Assembly (NCBI GenBank): GCA_018389105.1
Contig: JACATO010002140.1
Location: 229,501-293,500 of the forward strand
DNA from: Nautilus pompilius
Lineage: Eukaryota > Mollusca > Cephalopoda > Nautilida > Nautilidae
DNA length: 64,000 nt
Direction: 5' to 3'
Part shown: piece by piece, positions 38,048-52,100 of the stretch
Layout: the number at the start of each line of letters is the position of its first letter
Position numbering within the stretch: the first letter of the stretch is position 1
Made by a program: the position numbers and the translations under genes
Notes under the pieces: generated by a model
The model's database searches: none
What the model was told of the DNA's origin: nothing
Seen by the model: the letters and a program-made list of their open reading frames with translations, nothing else

Positions 38048-40597
38048 TGACCACGCATTCATGAACTTTCACACGCACCACACATGGCTATCACCACCCC
38101 CCAGAAAAGTCAACGAGACTGTCTAGAAGCCAGAGCCAGCATAGTGCGCTCATCCAAACAGTGGATAGTACTGCAAAAATACACTTACAATTAAAGGTTT
38201 CTTATTTGTAATTCGAGTTGGCGATACGCACAAAAACTTTACCGATGAATTCTACAGAAAACAACGAGTCTCATAAGGATCTGGGAGACCTATAAAATAC
38301 CTATAGCGAACAGAAATGAATTTTACCTAGCATTTTTAAAATTAGAGACAGTGAATTCGCTATTGACGGCGAGTTTCCACATTGACAGCAAGACAGAAAA
38401 AGAATTGTATGGTTGTTATCGCACGCGCACACACACACACACATATATATAATCTGCGTGTAATAATTATTTTTACTTCACAACAAAAAATTCTATCACA
38501 AATAACAACAATATTTAGATATCGCTGAATTAAGTCTTCTGTATTGGAGTTATTCCCCTTTATACTGAAATTATTTCCTTTATTGAGCAAAAATAATCAA
38601 ATTTTTCATAAGTAAAATATTCAAGAAGAATTATCACATTTAGACATAATTAGTGTGGATATATGTAGTACCAATAATTTTAAATTTCTGTTATGCGCGT
38701 GTGCATTTTATTTTTTTTTTTGTAAAATAAACTAATTTCAAAAGTTTTTAATGCTTTCATTTGAAATACCTTCTAGCTAGGAAAGAATGATAGAGCAGGA
38801 ATATAATAAAATAAGATAATATTTATATAAATATTCATTTAGATATTATTCGACTTTTATTTAACAAACTGAATAAAAATCCAAATATTTATTCATTCAA
38901 AAGACAGACAACTGTGGTGATTTAACTCATTTCGTTTCATTAACTCTTTGGTTCGAAGGTGCAGCTAAGATTAGGACATCGAAATTTATTTTGTATTATC
39001 CGTAACCGTTTTGAGAAGTCTAAGAGCGCACATAAAATAAATCAGCTACTTACTGCATCAAATTACGCAGAGATGATGTAGAAATCCTAAATGATGGTCG
39101 TGGTTGCCATTCGTTATTTGGCGCAATTGCGACTTTTCAAAACGAAATTCTTTCAAAGAAAAACAGAAGAAATAGTGAGAATAATTGCGAAAGGTCCGAT
39201 AATTTGTGGTAAAATAAGGCGCGAATTGCTAATCTAATTTGAATTGTATGGTGATAATACATTAAAAGAACTTAGCATTTTTTTCAATGGCAGTTGTTTT
39301 CAGAAGGCCGACAAATGCGCTCACGGCCCGAAAGCCATTTTGATAACAAGGAAACGGAGACAGAGATTGTATTACTAATTTTCTTTGGATTTCTCTCCAA
39401 ATTAGTTATTTTCGGCAACATTATGAACACTTAATTTTCCATACAAGATAGTGTTGCTAAGACCAGGTAACAGAAGTATTTCCAAATCGATAAAACTCCA
39501 CGTACAAGCTATCACAAAATAAAACGAACGAACGTTTCTGTCCACGGACAGTTTGGATGTGATCGACCATTCCTTGCCAATGTCATTCTTTCTTTTTTTG
39601 CCGACTTCGAAAATTTTAAGAAATTGGATTCTTACGAGTATTTTGCACCTGCTTTTGCTTGTAAGTTATCGGTGAAAAGACACCACGCGCTGTAAAGGCT
39701 TGAGCAAGTACCTTTTCGTTTTTTTTAAACCACCTTTCATTGAAAAATTGTATTGTGATACGGTTAAGCTTAATATTTACCCTATCTGAGCGTCAGTGTA
39801 GCTATGAGGCTCCTGATGACGTTAATCTGACGCAGAGAATCTAGGACTAGATGGAGACGTGACAACTGGATCGAGTGGGTATTAAAATTTTTATTCAAAT
39901 CGGCTTAAAAAATAAACAGATACGTAAAGTAGGTGTGGGGGGTATTCGATAACTTCTGATAGCCTTATTGGTAGTCATACAAATGGAGCCCACATTTCGA
40001 TAATCGATCCGTCATCAACATCGGGGTCAAGACCTGAAGCAATTTTGGTCCACTGATGATGATGATGTACAGTAGATGTTTCTTCAATAAGCGTTTTTTT
40101 TAAAAAAAATTTTTTTTTGGATTGTACAAGAGACTTCCGCTGAGCTTGAACCCGATACTTGATGATTGGTATATTTTTATGCGGTTTTCGAGCAACGTTT
40201 CCGTCGTGGAAAAGGTAATATAAAAATCAGTGCACTAAAGATTTATAAAACATAATTTGTGTGTGTGTAAATATATATATTATGGATTAAAACAAAGCTT
40301 TTTGTTGGAAGTTTAACAAACAAACACTTTATAACTAAAAACAAACATTTGCACAATACATGATAAATGGTACTAATTTTCTTGCTATGAACAATTATGG
40401 TACATTTGGTTTCGTTCCTTATTGTTCCTAATTTATACTATACGTAGACCATCAGTAGTCAGTATATGACCATTATCTATCATTTGGCAGACGTCAGACT
40501 AGCGAAAGTCCGAGCCCACCAGACGTCCGCTAAACGAGCGACGATATGTACAGGTACATACTACTCCCATTACTTTGGAATCAAGTTATTCTAATAT
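38048..40597. other. AT-rich DNA, no gene recognised
   Basis: Includes a small CA microsatellite running into TA repeats (38427-38450) and a T8A8T9-type homopolymer palindrome at about 40094-40118. No gene could be supported. Confidence 0.5.
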
Positions 40598-42045
40598 CAG
40601 AAATTATAACACACGCGACGTCAGTTCTATCGAGTTAACAATAATGATTCCAGATGTACAAAAGCAATGCTTTTTAATAATACATCACAAACAGAATATG
40701 CATGAAAAATCAATAATTTCAAATGAAATAAATAGAGTACGCACACTACACTATTGCAGGAAATATATAAAAATAAAAACAATACATTTTACAGTGCAAT
40801 AGTATTTGGTATGCGAGCCCTTTGGTTTATACATACAAGGCACCTTGTTTTCATGTTCCCGTACAGGTTATCGATGTATGACTGACTGTAAAATATTGAT
40901 CTAACTGTTCTATATCCCCCTCCCACAATTTATCCAAAGTGTTTGATTGCCGTTTCAGTTTCTCAGTAATCATATAACCCCATATAGCCACGATGATGTT
41001 CATAAAAGGACTCTGTGCGGGCCAAAGCATCTTATTTCAATAGCCTTCTTACATTCCAATTAGTTTTTCACTGCACTGGCTGTACGCTTGGGGTTAAGGT
41101 CATTTTGGAAGATACAATTCTGCATAATGGGATGTCTTCCTGAAAAAATGCTATGATGGATGGAAACCTGCTTGTACTTGTCAGCGGTTAGTATATTTTA
41201 GATTTTATGCAAGTCTTCGACATTCCTGACTGATGCTCAGCTCCACAATTGTATTGATCCATCCCCATGTTTCACTGCAGCTGCTGTACACTGGCTTTTG
41301 GGCCGGTCGTCGACCCGGCTTTCGAACCAACTACCGTTAATTTATTGGCAAACACGTCAGACTTGAACTCACCTGTAAAGAGCGCCTTCTTCTAGTCATC
41401 TCGCTGTTTATTTTCTCCTGCTCCATTTCAACCCTTCCAATCGGTTGTCTTTTCTCGGAAAATGTTTCGAGCATCCACACATCCACTGAGACCACTTCCA
41501 GCTAATGCCTATTTATCCATTCTTGGAGAAAAATGTTAACACCTGTACACACAGTCAGACCATTTGACTCATCGTCCAAAACAAAGAGGACATAACCTGA
41601 GATACGTAAAATCGTTTGTGAAGAGTTTGGGCTTTATTCATTCACCGTATTGGTTGTCAGCACTACCAGTTTCGGGTATCCTTTATAGTGTCTTCCATTC
41701 AGCTCTTTCTGAAACGTGAATTCCAGCCGCAATCTGCTGCATAGAGTATCCTTCACCAGGTAAGACGTTGATTTATATACACCATTGTCATGTAATATTT
41801 ATTCCCCAGGAGCGATAGTATTCACCACGGATTTCTCATTGATATCTCTGCCTATACTTTTATAGTTCTGATGCAACTGTGAAACATTCTGACTGCTTGC
41901 ATCACAACCAATCACAGTGTACTATATCAACACGCGACTGCGCTACAGTGGATTTAATTTTTACGTAGAAAATACCGTTCTATCACGTATTATTTGCATT
42001 TTATTCTCGGTTTTTCTTCTGGTCCCATAAGTATTTCCTATACTG
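40598..42045 (-). mobile_element. Tc1-type element family T, copy 3
   Basis: This copy matches the 34.5-kb one in the same orientation. The right end reads as the reverse complement of CAGTATAGGAAATACTTATG and ends at about 42045. The left end is less certain. A shortened CAGAAATTATAAC at 40598 is the best candidate, and the last coding stop lies near 40793. Landmarks on the minus strand are EGYSMQQIAAGIHVSE (N-terminal helix-turn-helix, about 41755-41705), a diverged second-Asp block ILQNDLNPKRTAS (about 41130-41085), WGYMITEKLKRQSNTLDKLW (about 41000-40930) and SYIDNLYGNMKTRC (about 40890-40845). Many stops and frame changes show it is inactive. Confidence 0.75.
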
Positions 42046-45000
42046 TATATAATAAAATGTGCTGTATAAAATGCATCATTAGCTATCATGAATTTCAGCA
42101 AAATTACAAGAAACATTCTCCATGTATAAGGTGGATTTACAGAGATTAACTGATGTTTCTGGTCTTAGAAATGTAGCCAAAGAATTCCTTCATCTCACGA
42201 AACTTGTTAAAATTATTATTTTGGCTTTTTTATTTTATACGCCCACAAAAAATAACGAAAAGGCAAAAACAAGCAGAAAAATTGATTACTAATTTTAAAA
42301 AATGTGTTTGAACAAACTATGCTAAAAGATCGATGAAACTTGACTTGCAGTGTACACTGGAAGATAAGGAGGCAAATAAAGGCAGGGAAGCAAGAAAAGA
42401 ACACGAGTGCATTAAATTTTATGACTGCCAGCTAGTTCTTGGTAAAGATGCATTATTAGCTGGCTGGCTGTCGAGCCCTCTAGTGCACAGTGCTGTAATA
42501 TTTTATTTTGGACTTGGACCACCTACCGGGCAATGAAAGCGCATCATGACACAGGAAACGATTCTCGAACAGGAAGTGACGCATTTACTATGCCTAACAA
42601 AATAAAACAAACCTGCTACAACTCTTCGGATTAAATGTGGGTTTGAAACTGGCCCTTTCATTCATGAGCAGCAAGTTAGCTCCGAAAAAGCTACTTACCG
42701 CTATCATTTTCCAAAACTTATTAAAGTAGTGTCTACTATTGTGACTGGGTGCTGTCTGAAGCTGGAACTATAGCAGGGGAAATATACGTAAACTGTGTAA
42801 GAAAAAGTACACTATGGACCAATTCTACGACAGCTACGTACGGGAAAAGCTTTAAAAATATCAGATTTTTCATTCATTTAACATTCTAACTTTAAATCTG
42901 TTTATTTTCCTTTTATATTGTTTCCTTATATGTGCGCCAGTGACTTCTAAGAACACAATCTGAGAACCTCTTGCCAACCCTGACTAATCCAGGACCGATA
43001 ACTCGCCCTTATACACTCTCAACGGCGGCAGATACAGTACTTTATTGTTCTAGCATAAAAGAAAGTTAAGTACTGAGGCAACTTCCGAAAGCTACGTCGG
43101 CGCCATAAGGAAACGACGTAAATAGGAGGGGGGATAAAAATTTTTTTTTGTTTTTTGTGCTTAGTTTAATTAAACTTAAGAACAAACGGCGATAAGAGAC
43201 GATCACAAACATTTTCAGCATAACTTCTGCGTGATGACTGAAAACAACTCAAAGACTGCCCACAGAGAGGCTGGCTTATGTCCACACTGATCCTAAAAGC
43301 GCAGATAGCAAAGCGTGCTGCTTCCAAGATGACAGCCTCCAGGCCAGAGCCAGACCGAAAAATGATCCATGATTGTGTGCAGCGATCGAGGATCAGCCAG
43401 GAAGAAAAAAGAATGGCAATTTAATCTAAATACGATGATGTGTCACGTACTGCACAGAACTGGAGACTATGAGTAATGGAAACCAGGTTCTGAAAGGAAA
43501 TCTGTGGATATGGTAAACAGAAAACGAACCGAGAGCCCACTGCCTACTTGAAGACGGGGCTGCAACATTTCAGACGAAGTGGGCTCCCAACTGAAGAGGA
43601 TAGAAGCTGTTAGTAGTTGTCCCCTGGTCGAAATTAACATTCGATATAATTGCTGAAACAAAAGAATGACGTAACTTTACTAACTTTTGGAACTTGCCAA
43701 ATTTCTTTCTTCTGCAATAGAGTGATCTTGAAAAACAGAAAACGTTTTTCCAAAGTATACCTCGGCTTAAAGCCGGAACTAATTTTAAAAATCCAAATAC
43801 GATAATTAGGATTATTTTTCTTTATAGTATTCCATGGTAGCTCCGAACAGAGTGATCCCCTTCTTTGCGCAACATCACATTAGGGGCTAATAGTTCTGGG
43901 CCGACCCAGCTGTTCGCCACTTACTGCTTTAAAAAATCGACAAATTGAAGCGAAGAAAATTAGTTTTGGTGTAAGTAAAAATCAACCACGTATACTGAAT
44001 ATCTATCCTATCAAGGATCCAATAGACAGATGTAAAAAAATATATGGAGAAATCCCCAAATATGGCTAAATATACCCGTCACCTAAAAAGGATCCAGACT
44101 CAAAGACAAACAGTCCGAAAAGCTGGAACAAACCCATTAAAATTAGCATGAAAATCGGATCTCGATTTATGGAAAAAGTATAGTAATTACCTCTTATTGG
44201 AAATAATACAAGAAAGAAATTAAGATATATTCATTCTACATCCTCAGTTTTGGACAATTTTCTATCTTAAAAGTAAATTAGCCAGTTCTCTTAAAGTTAC
44301 ATGAAAATTAAAAAAAAACAATAATTAACAAATATCATTAATCCAACAATAGTTTGGATAATTTACAACACAATGATAGATATTTTAATGCTATCTACGC
44401 TGGATTATATTAATTTATTACTTAAACTGTACAATTGTCTTCAGTGTTTTGTTTTCCCTATAGTTATAGCAATTTAGAAGGGCAGAGTTTTCAACATATA
44501 CAATCTTCATTTTTGAACTCATCTATTCAATGTATATTTAATTTATTGATCACGTCTTACTGAACAGTTGCATTAAAAGTACTGTTACATTCACCATTCT
44601 AATGTTTACTTTAAAAAACAATTACTTTATGCAGCCTACCATAAAGCTAATCAAATTTTATCATACCCTTTATACCATAAGATATTTTAACTAGTTCCTG
44701 CCCAGTAATAATTTAAATGTCTCAATTAGATTTTTACGTAGCTTTCGATGTTCAGGAGTAGTATATGCTGTATGTAAGGGCACTCAAGACTATTCCCAAA
44801 CCTATTAACACTATATTACACTCATTCTAAATTAGTATTATTTGTAACTAAATATAGACACCAAGCCTTGACTGCAAACTCTAAATGATTCAAACCTAAA
44901 AGACGTAAAACACCCAGTTCTTCACCCTAAAACCCAAGGATATAAAGAGTCTGTTTGACATACTTACCACATAAAACTGCCAAAGCGTGTTATATTCTGC

Positions 45001-48000
45001 ATCATACCGCAAACTAAATCAGAAATACGGTTTCTGAGATTGAATCGCAGTCTTTTTGGAGGACCATGACGGTACATAGTACTGAACTGAATAGTCCTTC
45101 CCGTGTCTGGTTTATTACCACTATTGTTAAATAAACATATTTCAAGAATTAAAAATATTTTATGTTGAGCATGAACATATCATACGAATGGATTTTCGCT
45201 CCGAAAGGTTAAAGCTCATTTGTCAATTAGCGATCCGTATGGAAATGTTGTAAGGAAATTTGTCTTATCTTTAATGGCCGATGTAAAGAACGGATAGAGT
45301 ATTGTTGCACAGTATTACATGATAACAAATATCAAAATTACTAAACGTCATGTAAAGATTCGTAATTTTAATCCCTTTTCATGTCAGTAAATAAAGATGA
45401 GATTTCGTTTGAAGCTAAGGAATACTGAATATGGCAATTTTTGAGCGAAACATCTACTTCTGAATAACTGTGAGTCATCTTAAATTCCTTTAGAATCTGC
45501 TTATTGTTACAAAAGACGAATAAACTCGAGCACTGCGTTGACCTTTTAAAAAATGTAGCTAATTAAACTTAAAAGTTATGAAAACCTCGCTATACATTTC
45601 TGAACAGGGGAATACACATAACGTACAAAGATGCAGCAGCTAGACTGTCGTAGACTGTGGTTTGGTCTGCTGATCGCCTGCCTTCAATTAGTTTGCCACA
45701 TTCTTTCCTTCGATCTCCATGGTGACATGTGCCTAATATGAGTCTTCCTAATAAAAGAAATACCCCCCAGCAGTAGCCTAATGAGATAACTTGTCCAAGT
45801 TAAAAATTAAACAAATGATATGTTATTGCATATAGTCAACGGTATCTTACTAATATCGGATTATTTCCACCTTGTTTTCCTTTTTTTTCGCTTTTGCCAG
45901 CTAACGATTTCCACGCTGTTGAATTTCAGCATTAAGTTTGATTAGACTTTTTATTATAAAGCGAAAATAATAATGAGAATGGAGATATATATATATTAAA
46001 TGTGACATCATTACACAGAGAATGAGTTACAGAGAGTTAGTGAGAAAGAGAGACAGAGAGAGAGAATAAAGTATGTAAAAAAGATGAAAGCGAAAACAAA
46101 AGATGGGAGAGGGGAAAGAGATGGCCAAGAAAGATGGTGAAAAAAGGGAAATGCGAAAGTCTGAAAACAATTTGGCAGCATTCAATTAAGCTACATTAAA
46201 ATTGCAGCACGTTGTCTGTATCGATAAATAAAACACGAGTAATAGCTGGACAGAAAGCTAAATATCGCAGAAATAAATCTCCGTGCATATTCTTGTGTTT
46301 ACGTGTAGTGTCAGGTGAATCGAAAAACATAATATGATCTGCGTAACACCTGCCTACGATTATTCATCAGGGACTATCATTCGAAATGGGCTCATAAAGA
46401 GATTTTTCTCCTACGTTACAGAAATGGAAGAACAGCTTTCGCAGAAAACCTTTATAGCTGGGAACTAAGCAATCAAGAGCCAGCCACGTCGTTACGGTCC
46501 GGAATTCTTTGGTGATTTCGTGTTCCATTGAAAATAAAAAAATGCCTCGGAAGCTGGCACGATTTAAAACCTTTTTGTACAAACCTCTATTCAGTTTATT
46601 CCTTCATGTTGTACGAATACCGATGAGTAAGATTAACAGTTAATCGTTTTCATGTAGAACAATCTAAAACTCGGCATATTTTTGGCTCGTTGGTTTTCTA
46701 TGTATGATGGCGTGCTGCCTACCGTGAGAACAATACTAAATGATACTTGCATTAGCTTTTTGTTCAGTGGATAGCGAGACTTTTCAGAATGTCGAATAAA
46801 TAAGATTATCTACTTCCTTTTTTCTATACCTATTCAGGGGCGCTCCGATAGCCCAATGTCAAGCAATGTTACATCATTAACAATACCCCTATGAGCCTTT
46901 TTAAAAAATGTTTTTTGCATATTGCAAGTTTATTCGCTGCAAAAGTAAACTTCATTAATCCGGCAGTAACTTGTATGTATTAATAAATCTATCTTTATCG
47001 ATAACTACTAGTTAATGTCCTTTCGAGTCGGTCTTTAACGGTAAATTATATCCTCGGATATTTTTAACCACAAATGCCAGCAAATATCCATGTAGGTATG
47101 TTTTCAGCTGTAAATTCCAGTAAATGTGATCTAAAGCTGGACCTTTTGATGAACAGGAGGTTTTCCTCATGGCTTGTTCCAAAAGGGTTGTCTGGCAACA
47201 GACTTTCTGGACTGGTTAATTATGCGATCTACGTCAGAGTTGATCGTTCTCTTTTTTCGGAATCCATTTAAAACTTTATCTATTTGAAAAACAAAAGGCT
47301 AATAAACACGAAATGGCTTTAATAAAACCAAGCACATTGTAAGGAGAAAGCAGTTTTTTTATGTTAGATCAGATATTCAACATGAAATCTATTTCTTACT
47401 TATTACTGCACTTAATTGTAAATAATCTTCTATTTGACTTATTAAATGAAACTGTATTGGCTGCCCTGTTCCGATCTTTAATAGAGCTTCGAAATTTATT
47501 GGAACCATTAACTTATAATTACGTAGTTGTCCGTTTACGATTTGTTTACGTTTTTTCTTGCTACTGAAATAAATCACTTCCAGTATTTAATTTAAAACAC
47601 CGGTTTAGCGGAATTATTGCAAACACTACCTTTTCCAAGCACATAATTACAAACCAAGAAGTAAATTACTTTTAGTACGAGATATTTTAGCAGCGTATAG
47701 CAGAGACAATGGAAAACTCTTTCTATTGTAATAGTATCTTTTAAATTTATACAGAATTCTAACACTTATTTTCCCTTTATCAGTATCCTCTGGTCGTTAT
47801 GTATACTGAACACAATAAGCCAGAATGTAGGATACATATTATCAAATTTATTACTAGCGACCGAGAGATAGACTACCATCAGTAGGTTTGAAATCTAACG
47901 TAGAATACACCAGAAGCAAGAGAAGCGGGTGTGATTTAAAAGTCCACGTGTATTCCAATGTGGGCACGATGTAGCCAACTGTAGATGGTATTCCGCAGAT

Positions 48001-48643
48001 ACTGTTCGAAGTTGCCTGGTTTCCTTCAAATACGAAAAAGTGAATTATCTGGCGAATTCATGCTGTTTTTTGCTTTGGAACCTGTCTTTCTCAACCGGAA
48101 CCATTTTAATCATGTAATTTACTGGCAGGTGATAACTTTATTGTTTGCAATTACGTTTACTGTCGAACTCGCGATATTTCCAACTACACACTTTGAAATG
48201 TGATACTTTATATTCGTACGCTGACGCCTCCAAGAAAGACAGACAGGATGATTAGCCGTTGTTCCTTATGAAGCTTCATTAACTATACGCCACGTGGGGG
48301 CCGGAACTTCCGACTTTGGCACGAAAAGCCTCGCTGAAACTCTTCAATTTTCAGCGGCTGGTTGGTGTAGAAAAGAAAAATAAACCATGCTGGTGAAGTA
48401 CGCCAAGGAGACTAATGTTTGTGCACTACAACAACTTTATTGGCCTGCACCGGTTCGTTAACTGCCTTCAAATGTAAATGAGCAGTAACCTACCAATGGA
48501 ATAGCCCGCCGCCCTCATTTATTAATGTTAAATGTGTTAACGTTTGTGTATTTACATTGGGGAAGTCGGCAAAACGTGCGAGACTCTGATCTTTGGAAAC
48601 ATTCGAGTGACCGTTTCGTGGAACATTTTTGGATTTTTGGTGT
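42046..48643. other. AT-rich DNA, no gene recognised
   Basis: A 6.6-kb stretch with no supportable gene. A patch at about 43240-43660 is less AT-rich and purine-rich and could be an old repeat, but I found no second copy. A small GA-rich run lies near 46030-46066. Confidence 0.5.
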
Positions 48644-48878
48644 TGTGACTCAGAGACCATCGTCACCACCGCCCCAGAGCTGAGGATTTCGAAGGTTGGC
48701 CCATTATCTTTGGTAACCTACTTCTACACACCAAAGAACAAAGACAGAACTGCTGCGTATTATTTTTCCGGAAGAAAAAGAAAAACAATTTCCAATGCCA
48801 TCATCAGGGTTTTTTACACAGCACCAGGTTCAGGTTTCGTTGGTGTAGTATTGAGCTGCATGTCTGGTTTCCAGAAAG
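48644..48878 (-). repeat. Dispersed repeat R3, copy 2
   Basis: The reverse complement of this segment matches 28636-28855 through most of its length. Its end, carrying TTCTGGAAACCAG, directly abuts the long GA microsatellite. The first copy has a run of C and T residues and CACA at the same border. The repeat may therefore carry a simple-sequence end that expanded here. A plus-strand open frame of 187 codons starts in this repeat and runs through the microsatellite; I do not consider it a gene. Confidence 0.68.
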
Positions 48879-48880
48879 GG

Positions 48881-49120
<240 letters not shown>

Positions 49121-52100
49121 GGGAGCGGAGGGAATTCAGGAAACAGGAAATCAGAAAAAGAGAAAACATGGAACCACAATCATATTTGGTAAGCACAACT
49201 TATGGACGATATCTTAGATATCTACCAGGCACTAGAGATACGACTACCACGTGGTGATCTCACTTTTTGACGTGTATCATTGCCGATATACAGGAGTCAG
49301 AAAGCCGGCTAATGAAGTAAGGACTTCTCTTGGGAAATGGGAATCAAAATCCAATTTCGACGTTGCCAGCCTTCATGGAAGTAGAAGGGGCACGAACGAC
49401 AAATTCATCACAGCCAGCAATCAAAATGCGCCACCCGCTGAAGGTGCGCAAGCAGTTCAACAGTCTGCAATAGAACCCTTCAATAATGGGGCCCCAACCT
49501 TTGCCAGCTGTTTCCGTAACTCCTGGGGTGATCCAAAAACCTGCTTGGCAGCTATTGTAACTCTATTGCCATACTCCATGCTTTCTGAAACAAAAAAAAT
49601 CGCCATATTGTAATCTTAATGTGGATGAACCCGCAGACATATGATGCGGGACTGACACATTCCTCTGAATAGAGTCGGCACAGCTCATCATTTTCCACGA
49701 CCTGTCATTGTCCACTTTCCGTCAGTCAACAGGAGACAACGTGAGGTCGGATACAGGCGTTTATTTTCTGTTAGAATTGTGTGAAAGAATTTATTCAGAA
49801 TACTGGGCACTTTTAGATCCACCTACCTGCGTCGTTAATCAGTAGATACATATGTGAGCCATTATTTCATTTGTAAAAAATCTATTTTTAATATTTCTGT
49901 ATTTGAAGTAAGTGTTTGTGTTTATTTTTTTTAATTCAGTACTCCATCTGTGAAAACTCTTTGGAAACTACTGCTGAATTCATCTATGCTAATTGTTACT
50001 CTCGCTTTTAAACGATTAAAAAAATTTTTAACATTTTTTGTTTTGTTAATTAGAGTTAGCTTTTCCTCATTTACCTCTAAAACAGCATTGTATACACATA
50101 TCAGTTATTTTACAAAAACTTATTATACTTGGAAACTATTTAAATGTGAAAGTAGTTTGGTTGTGAAGAAGTATTAGGCAGGCGGCTGAACGGATATGAC
50201 GTCAAACTCCGAGACACTCCATCTGAATTACTCCGAAAATTACAGCGACCTGACAGCTGAGAAAATACGAGATGTGTTTGTTTTTTTTTTCAACTGGATC
50301 AGGTTGAAAAATATAAATAATAACCTGTATAAAATCGAATTTTAATGGTCTAATTTACCAAAATACTGTTGTAGGCAGTCAACATAACGTTGTTAATTAA
50401 ATTGAGAATGACGTGTAATTAATGGATCGAGAAATATCAACAAGTTTTGTCTGTTTGTTCTATTTAATTATGTTTCCAGTTATTTTTATTTCAGTAAAAA
50501 TTGGATGCTTGTTTGAATTTGTTTGGAATTCACAGTTTTCAGCGATGTAGCTAATGGCAACTGAAGCCAGAGAAATTCTTTCGATAAATAACAAGTGCTA
50601 TGTATTTAATTGATCTGTATAAATAAATCAATAGATACTTATTTCTAGGAAATAATTAAGACGTTTTAAAATTGCCTCGTCTTTATAGAACCGCTTTATT
50701 TCTTCCATATAACAGATTACATAATGTATTTGTTTGTAATTGTATACCTTTAGCAATGGTTTATTATAATGTACAATCAGTTATCACGCATATAGTAATA
50801 TGTTAGGTATAGTCATTGTCTCATCTTTAATGGCTCATATATCTTTTGTGACCATGGTAAAATTATCATATATAGGTTTACAGAAACAATTAATTTTTAA
50901 AATCTTTTTACAATTTAAAATTTACTATGTTATCAAAAGAGCACATTTAAAAACAGTAAAAACTAATATACGGAATTTATTTTTTAAATGTCCGCAGTTT
51001 GAAATGGCCAGTTGTTTGTTTATAAGATTTTAAATTATAGTAGTATATTAGGTATGATCCATACCCGATTTCTGGATAAACCATACCTACAAAACTGTAT
51101 TTTTCAACTTTGATATTAAAGTACTGCGCAGTTTTTATGACCGTAATAAAATTATCGTCAGGGTATACGGGTGTTCAGAAGAAAAAAATAATAAATGCTG
51201 TCTTTTGATCGTATAATTTTGTAATTAATTATTTTACAGCAAAACCCCCTTATTTTTTTTTTAGAAATTGGACTGAATTTTATTTTAAACATTATTTCCT
51301 TAATGCATGGGTTCGTTCTATTATTACTGTCATATTAATTTCTTAATGGAACGAGTAATAGTAGAACGGTAAATCCTGTATTTACGTGTTCTAACATCAG
51401 AACAGTCAGGCACGGATGTTGGCATTAAATTCTACTTCACCTTTTGAACTATTAGGAAAAAGATAAGGTATTTAATGTTTTAGTATTTCGTGATGTATTA
51501 ATAGCTTTCGCGATAAGCACGCGGCACATGCACTGAAATTATGATTTTTAACCGATTGTACAAGTATTCTTTAATTTGTATTTCTGTCATCTGCAGTAGA
51601 ATTATAGGAAAACAGAGATTCGACTAGAATCTGAATCTGGAAGTCAGATTGAGTTTGCCTAGTAACGGTCCGTGTTACTTTTGACTCAGCTCGTATCGGA
51701 ACTATACGCATCGCGTGTAGACTAAGTGATCTGAAAGTCATCGTAAAACATCAAAACGATTTGGCATTTTCCCAAGTTTTGCCAAATTAGCGAGTTAAAA
51801 AAACTACCTTACATTTTTGGCACCACTGGCCTAAAAGATCCTCAGTTATTATTAGTTTCCAATTTTATAAGGCTATCATCTAAAAGCAATATTTAAAATA
51901 CAGCGTGGGGTGGGTGACACGTCTTTATCTGAGCAAACGCTTTTCACTTTCAGAACAGGATTTCGATATATCTCCTTAATTCCTCGGGTTTTCGAAACTT
52001 GTTCCTTTCTGTAATCCGGCGTGTGAAATTCTACAAATGAGAATAGATTTTTTAAAGGTCGTCTTGTGTTTGCTGCAACTACTTCTTAAGTCGTCACGCA

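Noticed and set aside
37701-38081. 126-codon minus-strand open frame over the hairpin island
   Set aside because: High GC lowers stop frequency, overlapping frames on the plus strand are equally open, and no domain is visible. The hairpin pattern explains the sequence better.
40094-40118. T/A homopolymer palindrome as a structural element
   Set aside because: A chance product of AT-rich runs; nothing around it suggests a function.
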